Below, one piece after another: positions 1-7,668 of a stretch of 64,000 nucleotides of DNA. The notes beneath the pieces were generated by a model that worked only from the letters and a program-made list of their open reading frames with translations, was not told the origin of the DNA and made no database searches. Numbering within the stretch: position 1 is the stretch's first letter; each line of letters begins with the position of its first letter. The position numbers and the translations under genes are program-made. Source of the DNA: Myxacorys californica WJT36-NPBG1 (GTDB taxonomy: Bacteria > Cyanobacteriota > Cyanobacteriia > Leptolyngbyales > Leptolyngbyaceae); contig JAHHHO010000005.1 of NCBI GenBank assembly GCA_019359315.1, forward strand, positions 1-64,000, given 5' to 3'.

Positions 1-108
1 TTCAACAAGCTCAAGCACTTTCGCCGGGTCTTTTCTCGCTTCGAGAAGACCGCCAAGAATTTTCTGAGCTTTGTTTATTTCACAGCCTTGCTGATTGAAC
101 TTCGCTGA
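1..108 (+). pseudogene. IS5-type transposase C-terminal fragment
   Basis: The first frame reads 35 residues and then TGA at 106-108. It contains KLKHFRRVFSRFEK followed by a hydrophobic FLSFVYFTALL segment, which is the usual C-terminus of small IS5-family (IS427-like) transposases. The N-terminal part lies outside the window, so I cannot tell whether the gene is intact upstream. It abuts other transposase remnants, which suggests a decayed insertion hot spot. Confidence 0.6.
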
Positions 109-395
109 AAGGTCAACAGAACCTAGATGGGTTGCTAAATCGCAAAGTTACTAAACGCAAAGCCAGTGAGATCGAAATGGATATCGCGCCCGAGAATTTC
201 GATTCGACGCTTAACCAATATTGATTAGCCACTATACAACCGGAGCCTGCTGGTTTGTCGATCGTCACTCTCTTCCAGCAATTTATCGACCACAAAGCCA
301 GCGAGGGGATTTCCCTAACCTCAAACCTTGAAATCAATAGACTTATTGGGGAATAAAGTGGGCTTAAGGACAAAGTTTTCCGATTCTTCTTCCAG
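109..395. other. unassigned stretch between transposase remnants
   Basis: This stretch lies between two transposase fragments. No frame shows a recognisable domain or a clear start with ribosome binding site. It is probably further degraded mobile-element or flanking sequence. Confidence 0.3.
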
Positions 396-593
396 TTATG
401 CTGCATCAAGATAGAAATTCCACAAACCTGCTGCATTCAACATCAAACAGTCATCGAAATCACGTATACGATTTCGATAGGCATCCGTTACTGCCCGATA
501 TCGCTTGATGCTTGCCTAAGCCTGTTCACACACTACTCGTTGACGGCTGAACTCTCGGTTCTCCTGCTTCTGTTGTTGGGTTAATTCGTGTCC
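396..593 (-). pseudogene. DDE transposase (IS5 superfamily) C-terminal remnant
   Basis: Read on the minus strand, this gives GHELTQQQKQENREF, a stop, then IKRYRAVTDAYRNRIRDF and a C-terminal tail ending at TAA (396-398). The pattern 'E..EN...SR.RVV.E.A...K..R' is typical of DDE_Tnp_4 / IS5-superfamily transposases. An in-frame TAG sits inside the usually continuous '..VVCEQA*ASIKRY..' helix, and the N-terminal two thirds are missing. It is a dead fragment whose upstream end meets the next remnant at about 594-599. Confidence 0.6.
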
Positions 594-598
594 CTAGC

Positions 599-799
599 TT
601 AGCCACGACCGCTCAACAGTTTGCCGCAGGCATTCGGGGACATTGGACCATTGAAAACCGTCTGCATTGGGTCAAAGATGTGGTCTTTCGGGAAGATGAT
701 TGTCCGCTCAAACTCGCTCATGCACCAGAAAACTGGGGGCTCATTCAGACTTGGGTGGTCAACCTATTTCGCTTACAGGGTGAATCCTCGATTACCTAA
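599..799 (+). pseudogene. ISAs1-family transposase C-terminal remnant
   Basis: The frame starting near 599 reads FAAGIRGHWTIENRLHW, then VVFREDDCPLKL and HAPENWGLIQTWVVNLFRLQ, ending at TAA 797-799. The HW.IEN.LHW...V.F.ED motif followed by APEN is the conserved C-terminus of ISAs1 (DDE_Tnp_ISAS1) transposases. The catalytic N-terminal part and a start codon are absent because the sequence is interrupted by an oppositely oriented transposase fragment. It ends 7 bp before the gyrB stop codon. Confidence 0.7.
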
Positions 800-805
800 G
801 CATAC

Positions 806-2743
806 TTAGATATCCAAGTCATCAAACTTCAGCTTAGAGCCGAACGTTTCAATAAATTCCCGACGAGGGGCAACGCGATCGCCCATCAACACAGTAAAGA
901 CTCGATCGGCTTCTGCCGCATCCTCAATTTCAACCCGCTTCAGCGTTCGCGTTTCAGGATTCATCGTGGTATCCCAAAGTTGTTGCGGCATCATTTCACC
1001 CAATCCCTTAAAGCGCTGGATGTTATAACTGGCGTTGGCTGGGAATTCTGCAATCCGAGTTTGCAAGTCGCGATCGCTGTAGCAGTAGTAGTGATTTCGA
1101 CCCCGTTCAATCTTGTAAAGCGGCGGACACGCAATGTAGACATAGCCTTGATCAACCATCATGCGCTGGTAACGGTAGAAGAAGGTGAGCAACAGGGTGC
1201 GAATATGAGCACCGTCTACGTCCGCGTCCGTCATGATGATAATGCGGTGATAGCGCAGTTGCGACGAGTCGAATTCCTCACCCTTGATGCCTAACCCGAG
1301 GGCGGTGATCAATGCCTGAATTTCAGTGTTCTTGTAGATCTTGGCATCGTCCGTTTTCTCGATGTTGAGGATCTTACCCCGGAGCGGAAGAATCGCTTGG
1401 AATCTGCGATCGCGTCCTTGCTTTGCAGATCCTCCTGCCGAATCCCCCTCTACAATGTAAATTTCTGATTCGCCTGGGTCGCGCGAAGCGCAATCGGCAA
1501 GCTTTCCAGGCAGCGTTGAAGATTCTAGAACCGACTTACGGCGCACCATTTCACGGGCATGCCGTGCGGCTTCTGCCGCTTTGTAAGCTTGAACTGCTTT
1601 CTCAATAATCGCGTCGCAAACGCTTGGACGGAAATCGAGATACTCAGTCAAGACTTCGCCGACTAAAGAATCAACAATGCCTCGAACTTCAGTATTTCCG
1701 AGCTTTGTTTTAGTTTGACCTTCAAATTCGGGATCAGGAACTTTCACCGAGATAACGCCGGTTAAGCCCTCGCGGATGTTTTCACCTGCAAGATTGGGTT
1801 CGCCTTCTTTAAGCTTGTTGCGCTTCCGAGCGATCGCGTTCAAGGTGCGAGTCAGAACGGCTTTTAATCCTTCTAAGTGAGTTCCACCATCGACAGTACG
1901 AATGTTGTTGGCAAAGCCAATGATGTTGTCGGTATAAGCATCGGAACACCATTGCAGCGACACCTCAACCTGAACGTTGTTGCGCTCGCCTTGCACATAA
2001 ACAATTTCTTCGTGCAATGGCTGCTTTTCGCGGTTCATGTAAGCGATATACTCGCGAATGCCGCCTTCATAGAAGTAGACTTCAGTATGAACATCCTCGC
2101 CTTCTAGCAAGTGAGAGCGGTAGTCAGTGAAGGTGATTCTGACGCCGCCATTAAGGTAGGCTAACTCTCGCAGCCGACCAGAAAGCAGTTTGTAGTCGAA
2201 CTCAATACCCGTGGTGAAGATGGTGGCATCGGGCATAAAGGTCATTGATGTGCCAGTTTTGACGGGAGACAGAGGCTTAACCTCTAACTCGCCCACCGCT
2301 ACACCCCGCTCAAACCGTTGCTTATGAACTTTTTTGTCGCGCCAAATGGTAGCTTCAACCCAGTCCGACAGAGCATTTACAACTGAAATACCAACTCCGT
2401 GTAGACCGCCTGATACTTTATAGCCGCCACCGCCAAACTTACCACCTGCGTGCAGGATAGTCATCACAGTTTCGAGGGCAGACTTGCCGGTTCGCTCGTG
2501 AACATCAGTTGGAATGCCGCGTCCATCGTCAGTAACGGTGACAGATCCATCGGCATTGAGGGACACTTCAATATTTTTACAATAGCCAGCGAGAGCTTCA
2601 TCTACGGAGTTATCTACAACCTCGTACACTAGATGATGCAACCCACGCGGTCCGGTTGTGCCGATATACATACCGGGGCGTTTGCGGACTGGCTCAAGAC
2701 CTTCAAGGACTTGGATCTGTTGGGCACCATAGTTCGTCGTCAT
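806..2743 (-). CDS. gyrB: DNA gyrase subunit B
   Basis: This is the ATPase subunit of the A2B2 type II topoisomerase that introduces negative supercoils. The 645 residues show the GHKL ATPase signatures near the N-terminus ([10 protein letters not shown] around residue 45, DDGRGIPTD around 72, then a glycine-rich ATP lid [14 protein letters not shown] and LHGVG). They continue through the transducer domain to the TOPRIM domain ([12 protein letters not shown] around 430, [15 protein letters not shown] around 505) and the C-terminal GyrA-binding tail. The length is normal for cyanobacterial GyrB without the large proteobacterial insertion. It is transcribed divergently from miaA across about 120 bp. 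Nothing looks damaged. Confidence 0.98.
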   Translation of the reverse strand: MTTNYGAQQIQVLEGLEPVRKRPGMYIGTTGPRGLHHLVYEVVDNSVDEALAGYCKNIEVSLNADGSVTVTDDGRGIPTDVHERTGKSALETVMTILHAGGKFGGGGYKVSGGLHGVGISVVNALSDWVEATIWRDKKVHKQRFERGVAVGELEVKPLSPVKTGTSMTFMPDATIFTTGIEFDYKLLSGRLRELAYLNGGVRITFTDYRSHLLEGEDVHTEVYFYEGGIREYIAYMNREKQPLHEEIVYVQGERNNVQVEVSLQWCSDAYTDNIIGFANNIRTVDGGTHLEGLKAVLTRTLNAIARKRNKLKEGEPNLAGENIREGLTGVISVKVPDPEFEGQTKTKLGNTEVRGIVDSLVGEVLTEYLDFRPSVCDAIIEKAVQAYKAAEAARHAREMVRRKSVLESSTLPGKLADCASRDPGESEIYIVEGDSAGGSAKQGRDRRFQAILPLRGKILNIEKTDDAKIYKNTEIQALITALGLGIKGEEFDSSQLRYHRIIIMTDADVDGAHIRTLLLTFFYRYQRMMVDQGYVYIACPPLYKIERGRNHYYCYSDRDLQTRIAEFPANASYNIQRFKGLGEMMPQQLWDTTMNPETRTLKRVEIEDAAEADRVFTVLMGDRVAPRREFIETFGSKLKFDDLDI

Positions 2744-2864
2744 ATGTGAAGCGCTCTTTTAGGGCAACTAAAGCTGGAATTAGTAATGGAAGACTAAAAT
2801 CTATCAAAATTCTAGCACAAAAGGCTTGTAAGCGATTTTCAGGCAGTCTCGCAGGAAGTTTGAA
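2744..2864. promoter_or_regulatory. divergent gyrB/miaA intergenic region
   Basis: This short AT-rich spacer lies between two divergently transcribed genes and must carry both promoters unless transcription starts inside a neighbour. An AGGA sequence lies about 9 nt before the miaA ATG and can act as its ribosome binding site. I could not assign unambiguous -35/-10 boxes. Confidence 0.4.
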
Positions 2865-3980
2865 ATGGGGATCGATCAGTCTGTTTTGTATCAGAAGGAA
2901 GAAAATGGCTCTTTAAATCTTGGCTTAGACCTTGGCAGGACTCCAGAAAAATCGACAAAAGATACATTTGTACCATCTCTTATTATACTCTGTGGCGCAA
3001 CGGCATCAGGAAAATCTAGTCTGGCGCTCTCCCTAGCGCAGCGTTTGAATTCAATCATCATTAGTGCAGATTCGCGCCAAGTGTATCGAGAGTTTAACAT
3101 CGGAACGGCAAAACCAACCGCACAAGAGCAAAATCTTGTGCCGCACCATCTAATTGATATCTGTGAACCAACGGAAACGCTGACAGTAGCAGAGTTTCAA
3201 GCGATGGCGAGGGCAATCATTGAAGGAAGGAATGAGAGTGGAGAGACGCCTTACAGCGACGTCAACATCAGGAAGGATGAAAAAGCGATGCCGAAACACT
3301 CCTTTCATCCCTCATCCCTTCCTGCGTCAGCGTTGCCGCAAGGCGTCTCTCGTCCCTTATTGGTTGGCGGCACTGGGCTGTACCTCAAATCGATTGTGCG
3401 GGGCATGAAGATTCCGAGGGTTGCTCCTCAAGCGGAGTTACGATCGCAGCTTCAGACACTAGGACAACCGCAACTTCACGCCTTTTTACAACACGTCGAT
3501 CCAGCGTCAGCTCAGCGAATTCATGCGAACGATCAGGTGAGGACGCTGAGAGCGTTGGAAGTTTTCTATGTTACGGGTCGCCCGATTTCTGAGCAGCAGG
3601 GCGAAGATCCACCCTCGTATCCGATTTTGCAAATTGGATTAGAATCAAGCATTCTAGATCAACGGATTGAGAAACGTACGGCGCAAATGATTGAAATGGG
3701 ATTTGAAACGGAAGTGAGAATGCTGTGTGAGAAGTATGGTGAGGATTTGCCACTTCTTAATACCTTGGGCTACAGCGAGATGAAGCAGTATTTGCGCGGC
3801 GACGTTTCGTTAGCAGAAGCAGCACGATTAATTGTGCTGCATACGCGACAGTTTGCGAAGCGTCAGCGCACATGGTTTCGATCGGATCAGACAATCGAAT
3901 GGTTTGATTCTGATTCACCGGACGTGCTGGAACAGGTTTGGCAGCGCTTCACCCAGTTTTTGCAGGCTCATACAAAATGA
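2865..3980 (+). CDS. miaA: tRNA dimethylallyltransferase with in-frame insertion
   Basis: MiaA transfers a dimethylallyl group from DMAPP to N6 of A37 in tRNAs that read UNN codons. The P-loop GATASGKSS, the following ISADSRQVYREFNIGTAKP stretch, and LLVGGTGLYLKSIVRG are all present, and the C-terminal zone keeps LNTLGYSEMKQYL and TRQFAKRQRTWFR. At 371 residues it is longer than the usual ~300. About 38 residues come from an N-terminal extension, and about 38 (residues ~126-163) come from a palindromic element inserted between the variable MARAIIEG region and the RPLLVGG strand. The insertion keeps the frame and sits where family members normally have only a short linker, so the enzyme may still be active. 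The tail overlaps the convergent VOC gene by 32 bp. Confidence 0.95.
   Translation: MGIDQSVLYQKEENGSLNLGLDLGRTPEKSTKDTFVPSLIILCGATASGKSSLALSLAQRLNSIIISADSRQVYREFNIGTAKPTAQEQNLVPHHLIDICEPTETLTVAEFQAMARAIIEGRNESGETPYSDVNIRKDEKAMPKHSFHPSSLPASALPQGVSRPLLVGGTGLYLKSIVRGMKIPRVAPQAELRSQLQTLGQPQLHAFLQHVDPASAQRIHANDQVRTLRALEVFYVTGRPISEQQGEDPPSYPILQIGLESSILDQRIEKRTAQMIEMGFETEVRMLCEKYGEDLPLLNTLGYSEMKQYLRGDVSLAEAARLIVLHTRQFAKRQRTWFRSDQTIEWFDSDSPDVLEQVWQRFTQFLQAHTK
3241..3351. repeat. palindromic MITE-like element inside miaA
   Basis: Perfect 12-bp terminal inverted repeats, GAGAGACGCCTT at 3241-3252 and AAGGCGTCTCTC at 3340-3351, bound an imperfect long palindrome. Inner parts also pair: AGGAAGGATGAAA at 3270-3282 against the complementary TTTCATCC...CTTCCT at 3303-3323. 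The 111 bp between the outer ends equal exactly 37 codons and contain no stop in the miaA frame. The base composition and CGC/GCG-rich arms resemble small dispersed repeats of cyanobacterial genomes. No second full copy was found in this window. Confidence 0.75.
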
Positions 3981-4314
3981 TGCGGTTGCCGTCCGGATCG
4001 TAGGCGTAGATTTCTCGACCGTGGGACGGGTGAAGAATGGCTCCGGGCGGTGGGTAGCCGAGAGAAGTCAGGTGCGCGATCGCATCGTCCAAATCCTCAA
4101 CTTCGAGACAAAGGCTGATAGCCGGATGGGGCGACAGTAATGATTCAGCGTCACGGGGTTTGTAAATTCCCAGGCGGATGTCCTTGATCTGAAATTCTGC
4201 ATAGACGTTTGGTAGGTGAGCCGTCGCGCCTTGACTTAGCAATTGCCCGTAGAACGTTACAGATTGCTCAACGTTGAAAGCGGCGATCGTGGTCAACGCC
4301 CTGCTAATTTTCAT
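3949..4314 (-). CDS. VOC (glyoxalase/bleomycin-resistance fold) protein
   Basis: The 121-residue protein has the βαβββ pattern of a vicinal-oxygen-chelate module: an N-terminal [21 protein letters not shown], a central strand with RLGIYKP, and a C-terminal [19 protein letters not shown], the classical last strand with a conserved Glu. Family members are small metal enzymes (glyoxalase I, dioxygenases) or binding proteins, and the substrate cannot be read from sequence. Its 3' end overlaps the miaA 3' end. Its start is 71 bp from the chosen start of the divergent aldolase. Confidence 0.85.
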   Translation of the reverse strand: MKISRALTTIAAFNVEQSVTFYGQLLSQGATAHLPNVYAEFQIKDIRLGIYKPRDAESLLSPHPAISLCLEVEDLDDAIAHLTSLGYPPPGAILHPSHGREIYAYDPDGNRIILYEPAKTG

Positions 4315-4385
4315 CTTCCAAAATCCTCATGAACTACGAATCAGAAATCGCTAGATTGGGAGAGAACCTTCTTGAGGATATGGCA

Positions 4386-5468
4386 ATGACTGCTACACTC
4401 TCTGCTCCTCAGTCTATTGAAGCGTGGCTTGGTGATGAAGCTGAAGATTTGCTCACGTTTAAAGCAAAAGTGTCGAAAGACATGCTGCATTTGCCTGGGG
4501 CGGATTTCGTCGATCGAATATTTGTTGGAAGCGATCGCTCTCCCCAAGTCCTGCGAAACCTGCAACAGCTCTATTCAACAGGGCGATTAGCGAATACAGG
4601 TTATCTTTCAATCTTGCCAGTTGACCAAGGCATTGAGCATTCGGCAGGCGCGTCGTTTGCGCCAAACCCCATCTATTTTGACAGCGAGAATATTATTAAG
4701 CTGGCGATCGCAGCAGAATGTAATGCGGTTGCAACAACGCTTGGAGTTCTAGGCAGTGTGTCTCGCAAGTACGCTCACAAGATTCCGTTCATTACCAAAA
4801 TCAACCACAACGAACTGCTGACTTACCCTAATCAAGCCGATCAAATTTTGTTTGCCTCGGTTGAGCAAGCTTGGAATTTAGGCTCGGTGGCGATCGGGGC
4901 CACCATCTATTTCGGTTCGGAAAGCTCATCGCGCCAGATTCAAGAGATTAGCCGGGCGTTTGCTCGCGCACACGAGTTAGGCATGGCAACGATTCTTTGG
5001 TGCTACTTGCGAAATCCAGTGTTCAAGCAAGACAAAGATTATCACCTCGCCGGAGATTTGACTGGGCAAGCCAATCATTTGGGCGTCACGATCGAGGCAG
5101 ACATCATCAAACAGAAATTGCCTGAATACAACAACGGCTATGGGGCAGTGGAAAAAGCTACAGGCAAGAGTTATGGCAAAACTAACGAACGAATTTACAC
5201 TGACTTGACAACTGATCATCCGATTGATTTAACTCGCTACCAAGTGCTGAACTGCTACGCGGGACGGGCTGGACTGATCAATTCGGGTGGTGCGTCAGGA
5301 AAGTCTGACTTCGCGGAAGCCATTCGGACGGCTGTGATCAACAAACGCGCAGGCGGAAGTGGCTTGATTTCGGGTCGCAAAACCTTTCAGCGACCGTTTG
5401 AGGAGGGCGTCAAGCTCTTTCACTCGATTCAAGACGTTTACCTCTCTCCCGATGTCACGATCGCGTAG
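4386..5468 (+). CDS. fructose-bisphosphate aldolase, class I
   Basis: The enzyme cleaves fructose 1,6-bisphosphate (and sedoheptulose 1,7-bisphosphate in related enzymes) by a Schiff-base mechanism, in glycolysis and the Calvin cycle. The sequence follows the DhnA/FbaB-type class I pattern: [13 protein letters not shown], then [13 protein letters not shown] (the Lys here is the expected Schiff-base region), then LINSGGASG and [15 protein letters not shown] for phosphate binding. The open frame begins at 4329, but ATG 4386 is preferred. A GAGG sequence lies 8 nt before it, and the family normally starts with a short MTATL-like segment before [11 protein letters not shown]. The chosen product is 360 residues. 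Confidence 0.92.
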   Translation: MTATLSAPQSIEAWLGDEAEDLLTFKAKVSKDMLHLPGADFVDRIFVGSDRSPQVLRNLQQLYSTGRLANTGYLSILPVDQGIEHSAGASFAPNPIYFDSENIIKLAIAAECNAVATTLGVLGSVSRKYAHKIPFITKINHNELLTYPNQADQILFASVEQAWNLGSVAIGATIYFGSESSSRQIQEISRAFARAHELGMATILWCYLRNPVFKQDKDYHLAGDLTGQANHLGVTIEADIIKQKLPEYNNGYGAVEKATGKSYGKTNERIYTDLTTDHPIDLTRYQVLNCYAGRAGLINSGGASGKSDFAEAIRTAVINKRAGGSGLISGRKTFQRPFEEGVKLFHSIQDVYLSPDVTIA

Positions 5469-5588
5469 TTAATTTAGCGTTAAGGTTTCTCGGCTAAGGA
5501 TTAAGGTTTGAGTTAGAATCCTCTAGAATCCATGCCTGCTTCGGTTAGGTTTTGGATCTAAATTTTCTACTCAACCTTAATTTTTAAT

Positions 5589-6755
5589 ATGAAGTTGGCA
5601 GCACGGGTCAGTCAGGTTACGCCTTCATTAACGCTTGCGATCGATGCAAAAGCCAAAGCGATGAAACGCAATGGGGTTGATGTTTGTAGCTTTAGTGCCG
5701 GAGAGCCTGATTTTGATACGCCCGACCATATTAAACAAGCCGCAGTAGCAGCGCTGCAACAAGGTAAAACGCGCTATGGCCCGGCGGCGGGAGAACCCAA
5801 GTTAAGAGATGCGATCGCCCATAAGCTTCAGTCAGACAACAATCTTTGCTACAGTGCCGACAATATCATCGTCACCAATGGCGGTAAGCATTCGCTATAC
5901 GGGTTGATGATGGCGCTGATTGAGCCGGGAGATGAGGTGATTATTCCGGTTCCATTTTGGGTAAGCTATCCCGAAATGGTGAAGCTGGCAGGTGGAACGC
6001 CCGTCATGGTGAACACGACGGCAGAGGCGCACTACAAAATTACCCCAGACCAATTGCGGCAAGCGATCACTCCGAAAACGAAACTATTTGTCTTGAACTC
6101 GCCCTCGAATCCGACGGGAATGGTATATACGCCCAATGAGATTCGCGCGATCGCGCAGGTGATTGTCGAGAAAGATATTCTTGTGGTGTCGGATGAAATC
6201 TACGAAAAGCTGTTGTACGACGGAGCCGAGCATCTCAGCATTGGAGCCGCTAGTCCAGAGGTCTTCGATCGCACGATTATTAGTCATGGATTTGCTAAGG
6301 CGTATTCGATGACGGGATGGCGGGTTGGATATTTAGCGGCTCCGGTCGAAATTATTAAAGCGGCAACAAAGATTCAAGGACACAGTACGTCGAATGTGTG
6401 TACGTTTGCTCAATATGGCGCGATCGCGGCGTATGACGGCTCGCAAGAGTGTGTCGAACAGATGCGCCAAGCGTTTGCAGAACGGCGACAGGCTATTTTT
6501 GATCTGATTACGGCGATGCCAGGATTAACGTGCGTCAAACCAGATGGGGCGTTCTACCTGCTGATTAATATCAGCAAGTTTGGCATGGGTTCGTTGGAAT
6601 TTTGCGATCAGTTGTTAACCGAGCATCAAGTGGCGGCTATCCCAGGAATTGCGTTTGGGGTGGATGATCATATCCGGTTGTCCTATGCAACAGACATGAC
6701 CACCATTGAACGAGGAATGGAGCGGTTGGCTATGTTTGTGAAGTCTAAACTGTAG
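5589..6755 (+). CDS. aspC: aspartate aminotransferase (class I PLP enzyme)
   Basis: This is a PLP-dependent fold-type I aminotransferase of 388 residues, the expected length for the class Iβ aspartate/prephenate aminotransferases of cyanobacteria. Visible signatures are [13 protein letters not shown] near the N-terminus, [13 protein letters not shown], the NSPSNPTG motif, [12 protein letters not shown] (Asp that contacts the pyridine N), and [19 protein letters not shown], where the Lys forms the internal aldimine and the Arg binds phosphate. The C-terminal IRLSYA carries the Arg for the α-carboxylate. Substrate preference within the family (aspartate, prephenate, LL-DAP) is not decided here. 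A possible terminator follows. Confidence 0.88.
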   Translation: MKLAARVSQVTPSLTLAIDAKAKAMKRNGVDVCSFSAGEPDFDTPDHIKQAAVAALQQGKTRYGPAAGEPKLRDAIAHKLQSDNNLCYSADNIIVTNGGKHSLYGLMMALIEPGDEVIIPVPFWVSYPEMVKLAGGTPVMVNTTAEAHYKITPDQLRQAITPKTKLFVLNSPSNPTGMVYTPNEIRAIAQVIVEKDILVVSDEIYEKLLYDGAEHLSIGAASPEVFDRTIISHGFAKAYSMTGWRVGYLAAPVEIIKAATKIQGHSTSNVCTFAQYGAIAAYDGSQECVEQMRQAFAERRQAIFDLITAMPGLTCVKPDGAFYLLINISKFGMGSLEFCDQLLTEHQVAAIPGIAFGVDDHIRLSYATDMTTIERGMERLAMFVKSKL

Positions 6756-6793
6756 AGGGTTGAGCGCTAATTTTTAAAATCGTTTCTGTTTAA

Positions 6794-6836
6794 AGGGCGA
6801 TCTCACGGCTTCAATCTGTGATCGTGCCCTAATTTT
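6794..6836 (+). terminator. possible terminator after the aminotransferase gene
   Basis: AGGGC...ATC..CAC pairs imperfectly with GTGATCGTGCCCT at 6818-6830 and is followed by AATTTT. The stem has bulges and the T-run is short, so this is a weak candidate. Confidence 0.35.
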
Positions 6837-6985
6837 CCGCATCCTGAATCTGTTGCAACAGCGATCGCTTGCAAACTCCAAAGGATTGCTTCGCTTTGCG
6901 GAGTGTTGGTTGCACTTGATAGAACGCTTGTGCTGTTTAGTTATCGGCTAGTTTGGGTGCTTCTGCTTTTGAATGAAAAAGGCAA

Positions 6986-7015
6986 TTCACAGAACTGAGA
7001 AAAGGAACCTATACT
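6986..7015 (+). promoter_or_regulatory. σ70-like promoter before the toxin-antitoxin pair
   Basis: TTCACA at 6986-6991 and TATACT at 7010-7015 are separated by 18 bp and lie about 30 bp before the antitoxin ATG. AAAGGA at 7031-7036 can serve as ribosome binding site. Type II systems are usually autoregulated at such a promoter, but no clear operator palindrome was recognised here. Confidence 0.4.
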
Positions 7016-7045
7016 GAATTTAACGTTGGGAAAGGATGTGAATCA

Positions 7046-7297
7046 ATGCAAACGCCAACCTACGAAGAGGTGTTAGATTTGGCTCAACGCTTGAATCTTG
7101 ATGAACAAGTTCAGTTGTTGCAAGCGTTAAGCCATCTGATTTACCGATCTGCTGCCGTTGAAGGAAGTGACGAAGTGATTTCGCCAGCAGAAATTGCGGA
7201 GAGTGAAGCTGCAATACAAGATTATTTGGCAGGACGCGATCGCGGCATCAGTTCAAAAGCGTTGAGACGGCAATTATTGGGAGAGCATCTTGGCTGA
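7046..7297 (+). CDS. putative antitoxin of a type II pair
   Basis: This small acidic 83-residue protein directly precedes a RelE/ParE-like toxin gene and overlaps its start by 8 bp, the usual arrangement for antitoxin-toxin translation coupling. The N-terminal part (TYEEVLDLAQRLNLDEQVQLLQALSHL) is predicted helical and could dimerise or bind DNA. The C-terminal part (EISPAEI-like, AIQDYLAGRD) would be the flexible toxin-neutralising tail. I do not recognise a specific antitoxin family, and the assignment rests mainly on context. Confidence 0.65.
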   Translation: MQTPTYEEVLDLAQRLNLDEQVQLLQALSHLIYRSAAVEGSDEVISPAEIAESEAAIQDYLAGRDRGISSKALRRQLLGEHLG

Positions 7298-7547
7298 TTG
7301 GGATTATGTTCTCCTCAGACCTGCTCAGCGCTATCTAAAACGGATGCTGATTGAGGATCAACTGAGGGTGATTGAAGCGCTCGATCGATTGGTGCAAGAT
7401 GCAACGGGACTCGATATTAAACCGCTCAAGGGTCGCCCTGAACTGAGATTACGGGTTGGGAAATATCGGGTTTTGTTTGTGGAAGATCAGGAGAATGAGG
7501 TTTATGTGGTGACGACGATCGCACCTCGTGGGGATGTGTACAAGTAG
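7290..7547 (+). CDS. RelE/ParE-family toxin
   Basis: The 85-residue protein starts at TTG 7290 inside the end of the antitoxin gene. It reads WDYVLLRPAQRYLKRM, a helical middle (IEALDRLVQDATGLDIKPL) and the sheet LRLRVGKYRVLFVEDQENEVYVV ending with IAPRGDVYK. The pattern 'PLKG.PELR.RVG.YRV.F' is the core of the RelE/ParE superfamily, whose members are ribosome-dependent mRNases (RelE) or gyrase poisons (ParE). Which activity applies here is not readable. Context and length fit a complete toxin. Confidence 0.8.
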   Translation: MADWDYVLLRPAQRYLKRMLIEDQLRVIEALDRLVQDATGLDIKPLKGRPELRLRVGKYRVLFVEDQENEVYVVTTIAPRGDVYK

Positions 7548-7573
7548 CGATCGCTAGGGTTGGCTGGGAAAAG

Positions 7574-7665
7574 GCGATCGCACCTCCAAAACCCGCGATC
7601 GCACCGCTCCAATCCGCGATCGCTTATCTTTGAGCTGAGATCGTCGTTCTCTTCTGTGCGATCGC
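7574..7665. repeat. 21-bp periodic HIP1 array
   Basis: GCGATCGC occurs at 7574, 7595, 7616 and 7658, and a degenerate copy (GAGATCGT) lies at 7637, all exactly 21 bp apart. The units therefore form a degenerate 21-bp tandem array. Another HIP1 at 7547 and one near 7722 lie outside the phase. The array sits between the toxin stop and the 3' end of the minus-strand STAND gene. Confidence 0.7.
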
Positions 7666-7668
7666 ACC

